This document shows positions 50,529 through 58,528 of a DNA stretch of 64,000 nucleotides, piece after piece. The stretch is from JBJMQS01 sp045802605 (GTDB lineage Bacteria > Planctomycetota > Planctomycetia > Gemmatales > Gemmataceae). The position numbers and the translations under genes were made by a program. Location: NCBI GenBank assembly GCA_045802605.1, contig JBJMQS010000040.1, positions 1 to 64,000 of the forward strand, given 5' to 3'. The notes beneath the pieces were generated by a model, which saw only the letters and a program-made list of their open reading frames with translations, was not told where the DNA came from and searched no databases. The stretch's first letter is position 1, and each line of letters starts with the position of its first letter.

Positions 50529-50930
50529 ATGGCGATTCAATACGCCATTGAGCCGGGTCTGTCGGTCGAAGAATTTATCGACGTGCTCCGCCGCTCGACA
50601 CTCGCCGAGCGGCGGCCCGTCGATGATCGGCCCCGCATGCAAGGCATGCTGAAAAATGCGAGTTTGATTCTCACCGCGAGGGATGGCAGCCAACTTGTCG
50701 GTGTCTCGCGCGCAATCACGGATCACAGTTACTGCACGTATCTGTCTGACTTGGCCGTCGATCAGGCATTTCAACGCCAAGGCATCGGCAAAGAGTTGAT
50801 TTGTCGCACCCATGAGGCGGCTGGTCTGACGACTACGTTAATATTGTTAGCGGCTCCGGGCGCGCGAGAATACTACCCGCACATCGGCATGATGCCTCAT
50901 GACTCGTGTTGGATTATTCCGCGAACGTGA
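50529..50930 (+). CDS. GNAT-family N-acetyltransferase
   Basis: A 133-residue acetyltransferase-like protein. The acetyl-CoA pyrophosphate loop QRQGIGKELI is in the right place after the LSDLAVDQAF strand, and the closing YYPHIGM segment is the usual C-terminal element. The substrate is unknown; this size and pattern fit small-molecule or arylamine-type GNATs of unassigned function. It starts 1 nt after the NIPSNAP stop, with no separate promoter. It is followed by a gene-free repeat region. Confidence 0.88.
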   Translation: MAIQYAIEPGLSVEEFIDVLRRSTLAERRPVDDRPRMQGMLKNASLILTARDGSQLVGVSRAITDHSYCTYLSDLAVDQAFQRQGIGKELICRTHEAAGLTTTLILLAAPGAREYYPHIGMMPHDSCWIIPRT

Positions 50931-51405
50931 AATGCACGGTTTGTTTTTGCATCTAATTTGGCCGCGGGCTTCACGCCGCGTGTTTCGGCAATCGCTTGGG
51001 CCCAATGCGCGCTGAAGGTCCTGTAATGCCATGTGCGAGTCTCTCCGGCCGTTTTCCGCTCCGGAGGAGCGCAGGAATGTAGCCACGGGTGAAGCAAGGC
51101 CGCCGAAGGCGGACGCAGCGCAACCCGTGGTAGGCAATCGCAGTTGAACCAGCCCCGGAGGGGCGGAGGAGTGCAGACAGGTTCCTCCGCCCCTGCCGGG
51201 CGGGAAGACAAAAATCCGTCTGACCACGGGTTGCGCTTGCCCGCCTAACGGCGGACGCGCTCCACCCGTGGCTACATTCCTGCGCCCCTCCGGGGCGAAT
51301 ACAAACAAGACCTGCAGCCCGCCCGGGCACAAGCGTTTGCCACTCCAGCGCGGGCTAAAGCCCGCGGCTACAAAATCAGATACACAATAGCCGTTGCAAA
51401 ACAGA
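50931..51405. repeat. Gene-free region filled by palindromic repeats
   Basis: About 475 bp holding nested and direct copies of several repeat blocks. Examples are CCGCGGGCTTCACGCC near 50963, CGGAGGAGCG and CCACGGGTGAAGCAAGGCCGCCGAAGGCGG near 51060-51110, and CCCCGGAGGGGCGGAGGA near 51153. GTTGCGCTTGCCCGCC near 51227, CGCCCCTCCGGGGCGA near 51281 and the GCGGGCTAAAGCCCGCGGCTAC palindrome near 51349-51372 follow. The same vocabulary makes up the 13622-13875 cluster. Open frames across it are artefacts of the repeats. No promoter is evident. Confidence 0.85.
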
Positions 51406-52605
51406 TTACCTCGATAACAACTCAGTCGCCGACTTTACAAAGGCATCGAGCCCTTCGTCGAATTCCTTGTCCTTGAATTTTGGAAATATCGCATCGTTCA
51501 ATTTCTTGGCGGCCTCATTGTGGAGATTCAATGCGGGATCCTTTGAGAGATGCACCAACAGATACGATGGCTCCCGGCACACCAGCAGATAGATGCCGTG
51601 AATGTCTTGCTCTTGTTCGCGCTTCTCGGCCCAATCGCGGAAAAAGCGTTGCTTCTCGTCACCCTTCATCGCCTTCACGGCGTCGGCTTTGCCATCGGGC
51701 ACCGTAGCGAACGTCTCGATCAATAGGTCACGCTGGTTCTTGGCGTAGATCGATTTGGCTGCGGCGTTGGCCGCGTCCAAACTGGCTTGCGAAAAGAACT
51801 TCGCTTCGTCACGACTCGTCAGTGCCGTCGTTCGTCGTGACGCCAGGGTGGGGGAGGGGACCAGACGCCGAATCTCGGGCGCCGTGAGAAACTTCTTCAC
51901 TTCTGAGATGTCGATAAAGGTGCTGAGCAAGCTCGCCTTGAGTGCACCGCCTTGCGTCACTGCGACAAGTTGGCCCTGACCGTTGACCAGCGGGCCCCCG
52001 GAGTCGCCGGAATTGGTCGCGGAATCTGTCTCGACAACTTCCGCTTCAAATTGCGCCTCGCGCTCTTCGAGCAGGGCCTTCCAGCGCTTGAAGTACACCT
52101 GACGGACTTTCCCGGGCGTGTAAACCCAAAGCGCGCCGGAGCCACCCGGGTTGCCGATCGAATGCACGGTTTGACCTGGAGTGACACTTTTCTCGGCCAG
52201 GGGCAGCGATTTGCAACCCGATGGCAGTTTGTCCAAGCGAATCACCGCCAGGTCGCGCGTGCGATCCCGGGCAATCACTTTGCCGCGGACACCTAGCTCA
52301 CGAAGCCGCTGCAAGTAATACTCGCGCTCGGCGATCGGCCGGCCATCCCGAAAAACGGGAAAGAAGATCGTCGCGGTTTCAATCTCGCCGACGACGTGAT
52401 AGTTGGTCAAAACGAGGTTGCGTCGCAGGTCAATGACCGAGCCGCTGCCCGTCGCCAACGACGAGCCACGGTTGGAGTGGATCCAAACAGAAGACCGCAC
52501 GAGGTTTTGATAGACCTGGGCGCCGGAATCGGGCGTCGGGTCCGCCAATACCAAGGAGGCACAGGCGAGCGGGGCAAACACTCCGAGCAAGTGCGTAAGC
52601 TTCAT
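51406..52605 (-). CDS. Exported trypsin-like serine protease with helical C-terminal domain
   Basis: A 399-residue protein with a signal peptide (about 1-21). The S1C/HtrA-like catalytic domain has His70 (LTNYHVVG), Asp118 (RTRDLAVIRL) and Ser202 (TNSGDSGGPLV), so the triad is complete. The C-terminal ~150 residues are helical and charged with no PDZ domain visible, unlike classic DegP. A short loop between the catalytic blocks is rich in Arg/Tyr (FRDGRPIAEREYYLQRL). The ATG at 52605 has GGAGG 5 nt upstream. A role in periplasmic protein quality control is plausible, not shown. It is divergent from the CoA-transferase genes. Confidence 0.9.
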   Translation of the reverse strand: MKLTHLLGVFAPLACASLVLADPTPDSGAQVYQNLVRSSVWIHSNRGSSLATGSGSVIDLRRNLVLTNYHVVGEIETATIFFPVFRDGRPIAEREYYLQRLRELGVRGKVIARDRTRDLAVIRLDKLPSGCKSLPLAEKSVTPGQTVHSIGNPGGSGALWVYTPGKVRQVYFKRWKALLEEREAQFEAEVVETDSATNSGDSGGPLVNGQGQLVAVTQGGALKASLLSTFIDISEVKKFLTAPEIRRLVPSPTLASRRTTALTSRDEAKFFSQASLDAANAAAKSIYAKNQRDLLIETFATVPDGKADAVKAMKGDEKQRFFRDWAEKREQEQDIHGIYLLVCREPSYLLVHLSKDPALNLHNEAAKKLNDAIFPKFKDKEFDEGLDAFVKSATELLSR

Positions 52606-52703
52606 GCAGCCTCCGGTGTGGGCCGTCTCATTCTATCCGCTGACTGGCAAACTTCGCCCGCGAGCGGTAGGTTAACGCCAGACCGTTTTCGAAGGCAACT
52701 GCG

Positions 52704-53699
52704 ATGGATTCCGCGAATATTGGACACGGTCCGCTTTTGTCGGACCCCGACGCTGATCATCTGCGCGAAGCATTTCGCGCCAAGCCGCGGGCGCTCGTAG
52801 ACAAGGTCACATCGGTCGCCGAGGCGGTCGCCCGATTAATTCACGACGGCGACTATTTCGCCAGCGGCGGATTTGGCACCAACCGCATCCCGACGGCGAT
52901 CTGCCATGAGGTTCTTCGCCAAGAAAAGAAAAATCTTCGGTTCGCCGGCCATACCGCGACCCACGATTTCCAGTTGATGTGCGCCGGCAACATGCTCGGC
53001 CGTGGGCCGACGCTCGCTGGCGTCGATGCCGCTTACATCGTGGGACTCGAGGCACGCGGACTCTCGCCCCATGCCCGGCGAGTCATGGAGTCCAAGACGC
53101 TGCAGGTGGCCGAGTGGTCCAATTACGCCTTGGCAGTTCGTCTGCAAGCCGCCGCGATGGGTTTGCCATTCCTGCCGGCGCGCTCGATGCTCGGCACCGA
53201 CACCTTCAAATACAGCGCTGCCCGGGTCATCAACTGTCCCTTCACAGGTGCCAAGCTCGCAGCCCTGCCGGCCCTATCGCCCGACGTTGCCGCGATTCAT
53301 GTGCATGAAGCGGATCACTTCGGCAATTGCCGGATACGTGGAACGACCGTGGCCGACCTCGAGTTAGCCCGTGCGTCGAAGCGCGTCATCATCACATGCG
53401 AACGGCTGATCCCGACCGATGAGTTTCGCCGGGAGCCTTCGCTGACCTGCATTCCGTTTTTGTGTGTCGATGCCGTCTGCGAAGTGCCATTCGGCAGTTA
53501 CCCCGGCAACATGCCGGGCGAGTATTTCTCAGATGAAGAACATCTTCGGAAGTGGTTGTCGGTCGAAAAAGACATTGATGCGTTTAAGGCATTTCTGGAA
53601 GAACACATCTACGGGGTTCGTGAATTCTCCCAGTACATCGCGAAGTGCGGCGGACCGGCACGCATGGAAGTGTTGCGCCGGCAGGAGCTGATGCTGTGA
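52704..53699 (+). CDS. CoA-transferase subunit A (glutaconate CoA-transferase-like)
   Basis: A 331-residue alpha subunit of a class I CoA-transferase. The early segment DKVTSVAEAVARLIHDGDYFASGGFG is the family start, and VFGG-like and glycine-rich loops follow. HEADHFGNCRIRGTT and CE.LIPTDEFRREPSLTCIP are typical of GctA-like subunits. It overlaps the B-subunit gene by 4 nt (GTGA). The physiological acid pair (glutaconate, 3-oxoacid or other) cannot be read from sequence. Confidence 0.88.
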   Translation: MDSANIGHGPLLSDPDADHLREAFRAKPRALVDKVTSVAEAVARLIHDGDYFASGGFGTNRIPTAICHEVLRQEKKNLRFAGHTATHDFQLMCAGNMLGRGPTLAGVDAAYIVGLEARGLSPHARRVMESKTLQVAEWSNYALAVRLQAAAMGLPFLPARSMLGTDTFKYSAARVINCPFTGAKLAALPALSPDVAAIHVHEADHFGNCRIRGTTVADLELARASKRVIITCERLIPTDEFRREPSLTCIPFLCVDAVCEVPFGSYPGNMPGEYFSDEEHLRKWLSVEKDIDAFKAFLEEHIYGVREFSQYIAKCGGPARMEVLRRQELML

Positions 53700-54469
53700 C
53701 CGACTACACGCCGATCGAACTCATGATTTGCTGTGCCGCTCGGGCGCTCGAAAATGGCCGGACCGTGGCCGTTGGCACCGGCATTCCCTGCGCCGCTGCC
53801 ATGCTCGCGCAGCGAACGCATGCGCCGGACCTGGTCATCGTGTTTGAAGCCGGCGGCATGGCGCCGATGCTGCCGACTATGCCGATCAGCGTCGGCGATT
53901 CGCGCACGTTTTTTCGTGGCGTCATGGCGACCAGCATGGCCGACATCATGCAACTCGCGCAGCGAGGCATGATCGATTACACCTTTTTGGGCGGCGCCCA
54001 AATTGATCCTTACGGAAACTTGAATTCCACCATTGCTGGCACGTACGACAAACCGTCCGTCCGCTTCCCCGGCTCCGGCGGCGCGAACGACTTGGCCTCG
54101 TTTTGCTGGCGAACGATGGTCGTCACGCAACAGAATTCACGCCGCTTCGTCGAGAAGCTCGATTTTCTGACAACGCCCGGTTATTTGACCGGACCAGGCG
54201 CGCGAGAAGCGGCGGGCCTGGCTCCAGGTGCCGGGCCGTACCGCGTCATCACAGACTTGGCGATCATGGGCTATGCGCCAAACACCTGCCGCATGGAGGT
54301 TCTGAGTTTGCATCCTGGCGTGACGTTTGGGCACGTGCAAGAGTGCACCGGATTCCGGCTCAGCGTAGTCGATGCAGTGAAACAAACCGAACCGCCATCG
54401 GTTGCGGAGTTGGAAATTCTCCGCAATGAGGTCGATCCTCGCCGATATATCCTGGGGCGGGCTGGCTAA
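53696..54469 (+). CDS. CoA-transferase subunit B
   Basis: A 257-residue beta subunit starting at a GTG that overlaps the A-subunit stop, with AGGAG 8 nt upstream; the frame is also open for 17 codons before it. The catalytic glutamate is probably Glu51 in VFEAGGMAP, matching the E-x-G motif of class I enzymes. The fold segments GGAQIDPYGNLNST and GTG..PCAAAMLA agree with GctB-like proteins. It forms the heteromeric enzyme with the preceding subunit. A weak -10-like element and metK follow. Confidence 0.88.
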   Translation: MTDYTPIELMICCAARALENGRTVAVGTGIPCAAAMLAQRTHAPDLVIVFEAGGMAPMLPTMPISVGDSRTFFRGVMATSMADIMQLAQRGMIDYTFLGGAQIDPYGNLNSTIAGTYDKPSVRFPGSGGANDLASFCWRTMVVTQQNSRRFVEKLDFLTTPGYLTGPGAREAAGLAPGAGPYRVITDLAIMGYAPNTCRMEVLSLHPGVTFGHVQECTGFRLSVVDAVKQTEPPSVAELEILRNEVDPRRYILGRAG

Positions 54470-54471
54470 AT

Positions 54472-54504
54472 TGGCCTGCCTCAACTCGAGCGAAACCGTA
54501 TAAT
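54472..54504 (+). promoter_or_regulatory. Weak candidate promoter of metK
   Basis: A perfect TATAAT (54499-54504) lies 42 nt before the metK start. The best -35-like hexamer, TTGGCC (54472-54477), is 21 nt upstream, which is longer than ideal. I see no SAM-riboswitch fold in the 77-nt gap. Confidence 0.3.
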
Positions 54505-54546
54505 CCACCGCTGTAGCGACTCGCATTCCAGCAAAGGAAATAAGCC

Positions 54547-55818
54547 GTGAGTACCGGCGTCTACTTATTCACCAGCGAATCTGTTTCCATGGGCCATCCG
54601 GACAAAGTGTCCGACCAAATTAGCGACGCCATCCTCGATCACTGCCTCGCGGCTGATCCGATGAGCCGCGTGGCTTGTGAAACACTCGTGACCACCGATT
54701 TTGTCCTAGTCGCCGGGGAAATTACCTCCAAAGCAGACCTCTCGGACAAAACTGTAGAGCGAATTGTTCGCGACACCGTTCGCAAGATTGGTTACATCGA
54801 TCCGAAAATCGGTTTCTCGGCCGATACGTGCAAAGTACAAAGCCACATTCACGCCCAATCAGCGTTCATTGCGATGGGGGTGGACACCGGCGGCGCGGGT
54901 GACCAAGGCATGATGTTCGGTTTCGCTTGCGATGAAACCAAGACGCTGATGCCGCTTCCGATTTTTCTCTCGCATCGGCTGGTAGAAAACCATGCCAAGC
55001 TGCGCGAGAATGGCACGCTGAAATTTGTCCGGCCCGATGCGAAGAGCCAAGTCACCGTTGAATACAACGCCGACGGCTCACCGCGGCGAATTCACACGGT
55101 CGTGCTTTCGACGCAACACGACGAATCAGTCGTGAAGAAAGTGAATGGCCGCGATCTGTTTTCTGATGAAGCCCGCCAGATCATCATCGACAAGCTAATT
55201 CAGCCCACCTTGCAGGCTGAGCGGGGCGACTTGCTCCTGGGCAAACTGGTCATGATGACCCTCGAGAATCCCGACGCCAAGGTCGGCCCTAATGACATTC
55301 GCTGCTACATCAACCCGACTGGCTGCTTCTTGGAAGGCGGTCCCCACGGCGACTGCGGCTTAACGGGCCGCAAGATTATCGTCGATACCTACGGCGGCCG
55401 GGGCCGGCATGGCGGCGGCGCATTTAGCGGCAAGGACCCGACCAAAGTCGATCGCTCGGCAGCGTACATCGCCCGCTACATTGCCAAGAACATTGTGAAG
55501 GCTGGGCTCGCCAGCCAGTGCGAAGTGCAACTCTCCTATGCGATCGGCCATCCCGACCCGCTCAACATCTGGGTGAATACCGCTGGCACCATCGCCGAGG
55601 GCCTCACCGAAGATCGATTGATCGAGATCATTCGCGCCAACTTCAAGCTCACCCCGAAGGGCATCATCGAGATGCTCGAGTTGCGTCGGCCCATCTATTT
55701 CGAAACGGCTCGACACGGCCACTTTGGCCGCGAGTTGCCGGCATTCACTTGGGAAAAGACCGACCGCGCCGAAGCATTGCGCAAGGCGGCCGACGTCCGC
55801 CAGTTGGCGTATGCGTGA
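54547..55818 (+). CDS. metK: S-adenosylmethionine synthetase
   Basis: A 423-residue enzyme that makes SAM from methionine and ATP. Family motifs are SESVSMGHPDKVSDQISDAIL at the N-terminus, the GAGDQGMMFG loop, and GGPHGDCGLTGRKIIVDTYGG with GGGAFSGKDP near the end. It is longer than the usual ~385 residues. An insertion near residues 236-256 (ENPDAKVGPNDIRCYINPTG) and small additions explain part of this. The start is a GTG with AAGGA upstream. A terminator-like hairpin follows. Confidence 0.96.
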   Translation: MSTGVYLFTSESVSMGHPDKVSDQISDAILDHCLAADPMSRVACETLVTTDFVLVAGEITSKADLSDKTVERIVRDTVRKIGYIDPKIGFSADTCKVQSHIHAQSAFIAMGVDTGGAGDQGMMFGFACDETKTLMPLPIFLSHRLVENHAKLRENGTLKFVRPDAKSQVTVEYNADGSPRRIHTVVLSTQHDESVVKKVNGRDLFSDEARQIIIDKLIQPTLQAERGDLLLGKLVMMTLENPDAKVGPNDIRCYINPTGCFLEGGPHGDCGLTGRKIIVDTYGGRGRHGGGAFSGKDPTKVDRSAAYIARYIAKNIVKAGLASQCEVQLSYAIGHPDPLNIWVNTAGTIAEGLTEDRLIEIIRANFKLTPKGIIEMLELRRPIYFETARHGHFGRELPAFTWEKTDRAEALRKAADVRQLAYA

Positions 55819-55823
55819 GCCAG

Positions 55824-55850
55824 CCTACCCGTTGCAACGGGTGAGCTTTA
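55824..55850 (+). terminator. Probable terminator after metK (ACCCGTTGCAACGGGT)
   Basis: A perfect 16-nt palindrome (55827-55842) forms the core of a hairpin, with outer AGC/GCT pairs and an AT-rich TTTATTTT run. It lies between metK and the convergent TPR gene and may serve both. A related hairpin follows fusA at 23234-23262. Confidence 0.55.
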
Positions 55851-56276
55851 TTTTCCGTCGAATTCTTGGATCAATTGTTTGAATCGCGGATCGGTCCGAA
55901 TGGACTCCAGATCTTTATCGTCGCGCATGTAACGGAAATCGCGGTATCCCAATTCCACGGCTTTTCGAAGTGTCTTGAACGCCGAATCGGGCCGATTCAA
56001 CAGCGCCAACGAACAAGCCAGGTTGTAATGGGCCAGCGCGTCATCGGGCCCTAGTTGGATCAGCTTTTGATCAACTTCCAAGCCCTCGTTGACTCGGCCT
56101 TTTATGGTGAGATTGTTGCCGTGAGCGCGAAGGACATCGACGAAAGTGCCGCAACGGCCCAGGATGCCAGAAAAGAAATCCAGCTCGAAATCGAGCTGAG
56201 TTTTTTCGATGACTTGCAGTAACGCACTGGTCAATGTTTGCGATTGTTCGACAGTGCGCTTCGCCGGTTGCGGCAT
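55848..56276 (-). CDS. TPR-repeat protein
   Basis: A 142-residue soluble protein. The second half (about 65-110) holds TPR-like helices (ALAHYNLACSLALLNRPDSAFKTLRKAVELGY) and ends with a DPRFKQLIQEF segment that is common as the last helix of TPR chains. The first 60 residues are helical without repeats. No partner is indicated by the neighbours. The start at 56276 is the only ATG that gives a complete N-terminal helix. Confidence 0.75.
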   Translation of the reverse strand: MPQPAKRTVEQSQTLTSALLQVIEKTQLDFELDFFSGILGRCGTFVDVLRAHGNNLTIKGRVNEGLEVDQKLIQLGPDDALAHYNLACSLALLNRPDSAFKTLRKAVELGYRDFRYMRDDKDLESIRTDPRFKQLIQEFDGK

Positions 56277-56335
56277 TGAAGAGACTCCGGTCAGACATCC
56301 GAATTATAAGCGGAAGTGGATCGTTCTGCCAAGCG

Positions 56336-57211
56336 TTAAGCGTGGCGGCGCAACTGAAAAACTGCGACCTCAGGCCGCACGCCGTACCGGAATCGGACGC
56401 CGCAGCCGACCCCTTTGTTGACGTAGAGCTGCGTCGGTCCATGCCGGTAGAGGCCGGCAGCGTACCGTTTCGCCTTCTTACTCAGAGTCACCCGGCCGAA
56501 CTTCGCGAAATTCACTTGGCCGCCGTGGGTGTGGCCCGAGAGCATGAGATCGCAGCGGTGGTCGCTGAGCCGTTCGATCGTCCGCGGATTGTGCGCCAAG
56601 AGGACTCGAGGGGTGGCAGAATTCAGTCCCTCGAACGCCTGATCGACATCGCAACGCCGGCTCCAGAGGTCGTCCACGCCGGCGAGGTGCAATTCTTCGT
56701 CGCCGCGCCGTAGCGTGACGGATTCGTTTTCCAGCACGCGGACGCCGCGGGCCGCCAACGCATCGGTGATCGTTTGCGAAAGGTGCCGATATCGCCGCAC
56801 GCCTAGAGCATTGCGAATGGAATGGTCGTGATTGCCGAGAACTGCATAGACCCCGTGCTTTGCCGACAGGCCCGTGAGGCTATCCGCCGCTTCTTCGACG
56901 TGACGGAAACCCTTGTGGACAAAGTCGCCCGTCAACGCGATGACATCCGCCGATTCAGCGCCTGCGCGAGAAATGGCGTCGTCGAGATAACCGGGAGGCA
57001 GATGCCGGCCACAATGCATATCGGAGATTTGAACGATCCGAAAGCCGTCAAATGAGTCAGGCAGATCGGCGATTGAAACTTCGAAGCGATTGATTTCAAG
57101 CCAGGTGGGTTCGATCTGCCGGGCATAGCTCAACTTGGCCCAATTGCGACCGAGCCACCGAGCGAAGCGATAGCTGGGGCGTCTGGCATCGGGCCGCTTT
57201 TGGCGAATCAT
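56336..57211 (-). CDS. Calcineurin-like metallophosphoesterase
   Basis: A 291-residue dimetal phosphoesterase. The ligand motifs are all present and in order: QISDMHCGR, ALTGDFVH, AVLGNHDH and SGHTHGGQVNF. The pattern is close to the YaeI/YkuE group, which act as membrane-associated or exported phosphodiesterases on lipid head groups such as UDP-diacylglucosamine. I see no export signal. The N-terminus is Arg-rich. Confidence 0.88.
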   Translation of the reverse strand: MIRQKRPDARRPSYRFARWLGRNWAKLSYARQIEPTWLEINRFEVSIADLPDSFDGFRIVQISDMHCGRHLPPGYLDDAISRAGAESADVIALTGDFVHKGFRHVEEAADSLTGLSAKHGVYAVLGNHDHSIRNALGVRRYRHLSQTITDALAARGVRVLENESVTLRRGDEELHLAGVDDLWSRRCDVDQAFEGLNSATPRVLLAHNPRTIERLSDHRCDLMLSGHTHGGQVNFAKFGRVTLSKKAKRYAAGLYRHGPTQLYVNKGVGCGVRFRYGVRPEVAVFQLRRHA

Positions 57212-57248
57212 AAGAGATACCGCGTCGAACTGGTCATTTGAAAATCAT

Positions 57249-57285
57249 ACGGCCGGCGGGAAGGGCTATCAAATCCGCCGGCCGT
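57249..57285 (-). terminator. Intrinsic terminator of the acidic-protein gene
   Basis: An 11-bp perfect GC-rich stem (57249-57259 with 57275-57285) on the minus strand is followed by ATGATTTTC, a short T-rich stretch. It starts 28 nt after the stop codon of the acidic-tail gene and precedes the metallophosphoesterase start. Confidence 0.65.
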
Positions 57286-57312
57286 TCAGGTGTCGAATTA
57301 AGGTTTCTAAGG

Positions 57313-57756
57313 CTAAAAGTCGCCCTCTTCATCGTCTTCTTCTTCATCCTCGTCGTCGTCATCTTCCTCATCATCATCGGCGTCATCATCGAGATCGTCG
57401 TCGAATTCTTCGTCGTCGAAGTCCTCGTCCTCCAGCTCATCGTCGAGGTCATCGTCGAAATCGTCATCATCGAGGTCGTCATCTTCGAGATCGTCATCCT
57501 CGTCGTCTTCATCATCGTCGTCGTCTTCTTCGTCCTCATCTTCGGCGTCGTCTTCGTCGCGCGCGTAAATCGGCAAGGCGCGCCACGCCGCGGCGCGGCG
57601 CTCATCTTCCAGCGCCAGCGCGAGGATTTCCGGACTGACCCAAGTAAAACCGCCGAGCATCGTGTTAACCCTCAACTCGAGTTGCAAGTTCATGCCGGCA
57701 GCCTCAGCGACTGTCCGGAATTCATCATCCAAATCACGAACCGAATGACACCTCAT
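57313..57756 (-). CDS. Small protein with an 81-residue Asp/Glu tail
   Basis: A 147-residue protein. Residues 1-66 look like an ordinary small domain (RDLDDEFRTVAEAAGMNLQLEL and TWVSPEILALALEDE). Residues 67-147 are almost only Asp and Glu with scattered Phe, Leu and Ala, so the protein is extremely acidic. The tail codons mix GAC/GAT with GAA/GAG, arguing for a real coding sequence rather than pure triplet slippage. Such tails occur in metal-, histone- or ribosome-binding proteins, but no function is known here. An ATG 63 nt downstream is a possible alternative start. A terminator follows. Confidence 0.75.
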   Translation of the reverse strand: MRCHSVRDLDDEFRTVAEAAGMNLQLELRVNTMLGGFTWVSPEILALALEDERRAAAWRALPIYARDEDDAEDEDEEDDDDDEDDEDDDLEDDDLDDDDFDDDLDDELEDEDFDDEEFDDDLDDDADDDEEDDDDEDEEEDDEEGDF

Positions 57757-57994
57757 TTAGTCCCCGCTATCGGCGTTTGCATTACGCCACTGGAGGGGAG
57801 ATCGCCAATTCCTATCACTCCGAAGCTATGCAATCGGGGCAACCGTCGTCTCCGGCGAACCTGTCACCCTAGCGCGAGTTTAGGGATTCTCGGCAAATCG
57901 TCCCCGACCTTTTAGAAATCCGCGCAGTGCCCGTCAAGCACTCGCTGAGAGGTTTCTGAACAATTGGCGACGGACAATAAAACTCTTCGGAATT

Positions 57995-58462
57995 TCAGCC
58001 TAATGCGCGGCGTTTTTGGGCGATGAACGGTAGGTGGTGCTGGATGTGTCCCACAGCCCCGACAAGCATCTCTTGGAGTGTTCGCACACCCCTTTCGCTG
58101 TGAATGCCCGAGCGCGCGAAGGCTTCGAGCGGCAGCGTCTTCAGAATCCGTGCCATCGATCGGCGGGTCAAATCGATCAACGACACTTCTTCCTCAAGAT
58201 CACGATCGTGATACGCAAGCTTCTTTGCAAACAGATCCTGGTCGGCCCCCATCAACAGCGGATTCTCGAGTGCAATGATTCGCTTCATGCGATCGACATA
58301 GACCGGTTCAAAATCGGCGAGATGACAAATGACCTCCAACGTGCTCCACTGGCCTGGAATGGGCCGAGCGCGAACTTGATCGTGCGACATGCCCGCGACC
58401 GCATCGCGGAGCGAATTCGCTCCCGCCAGATACTCTTTGATTAATTCCGTGGGAATTGGCAT
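57995..58462 (-). CDS. DinB-family four-helix protein
   Basis: A 155-residue protein of the DinB/YfiT metal-binding superfamily. A His in HLADFE, about one third of the way in, and the terminal H-I-Q-H-H pair form the usual three-His metal site, and the WSTLEVICHLADFE segment matches the family. The family includes thiol-dependent enzymes such as bacillithiol transferases, plus many of unknown role. The ATG at 58462 has GGAG 5 nt upstream. The 238 bp upstream of the acidic gene and downstream of this gene hold nothing I recognise. Confidence 0.82.
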   Translation of the reverse strand: MPIPTELIKEYLAGANSLRDAVAGMSHDQVRARPIPGQWSTLEVICHLADFEPVYVDRMKRIIALENPLLMGADQDLFAKKLAYHDRDLEEEVSLIDLTRRSMARILKTLPLEAFARSGIHSERGVRTLQEMLVGAVGHIQHHLPFIAQKRRALG

Positions 58463-58528
58463 GGCGGCTCCGGTGTGATGGCGTGATCCGGAGTGGGTTC
58501 TAGCAATGTGAGCAATATCCGGCAGGAC

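Noticed and set aside
50847..51332. Overlapping frames in the repeat region
   Set aside because: The translations follow the repeat blocks (GGA/CGG-rich) in several frames and do not extend into any domain.
54470..54546. A SAM riboswitch ahead of metK
   Set aside because: The gap is only 77 nt and I could not fold a SAM-I, SAM-II or SAM-IV core in it.
57238..57915. A plus-strand frame reading V/I/F-rich
   Set aside because: It is the complement of the Asp/Glu tail codons (GAC/GAT become GTC/ATC), which creates a false hydrophobic protein.
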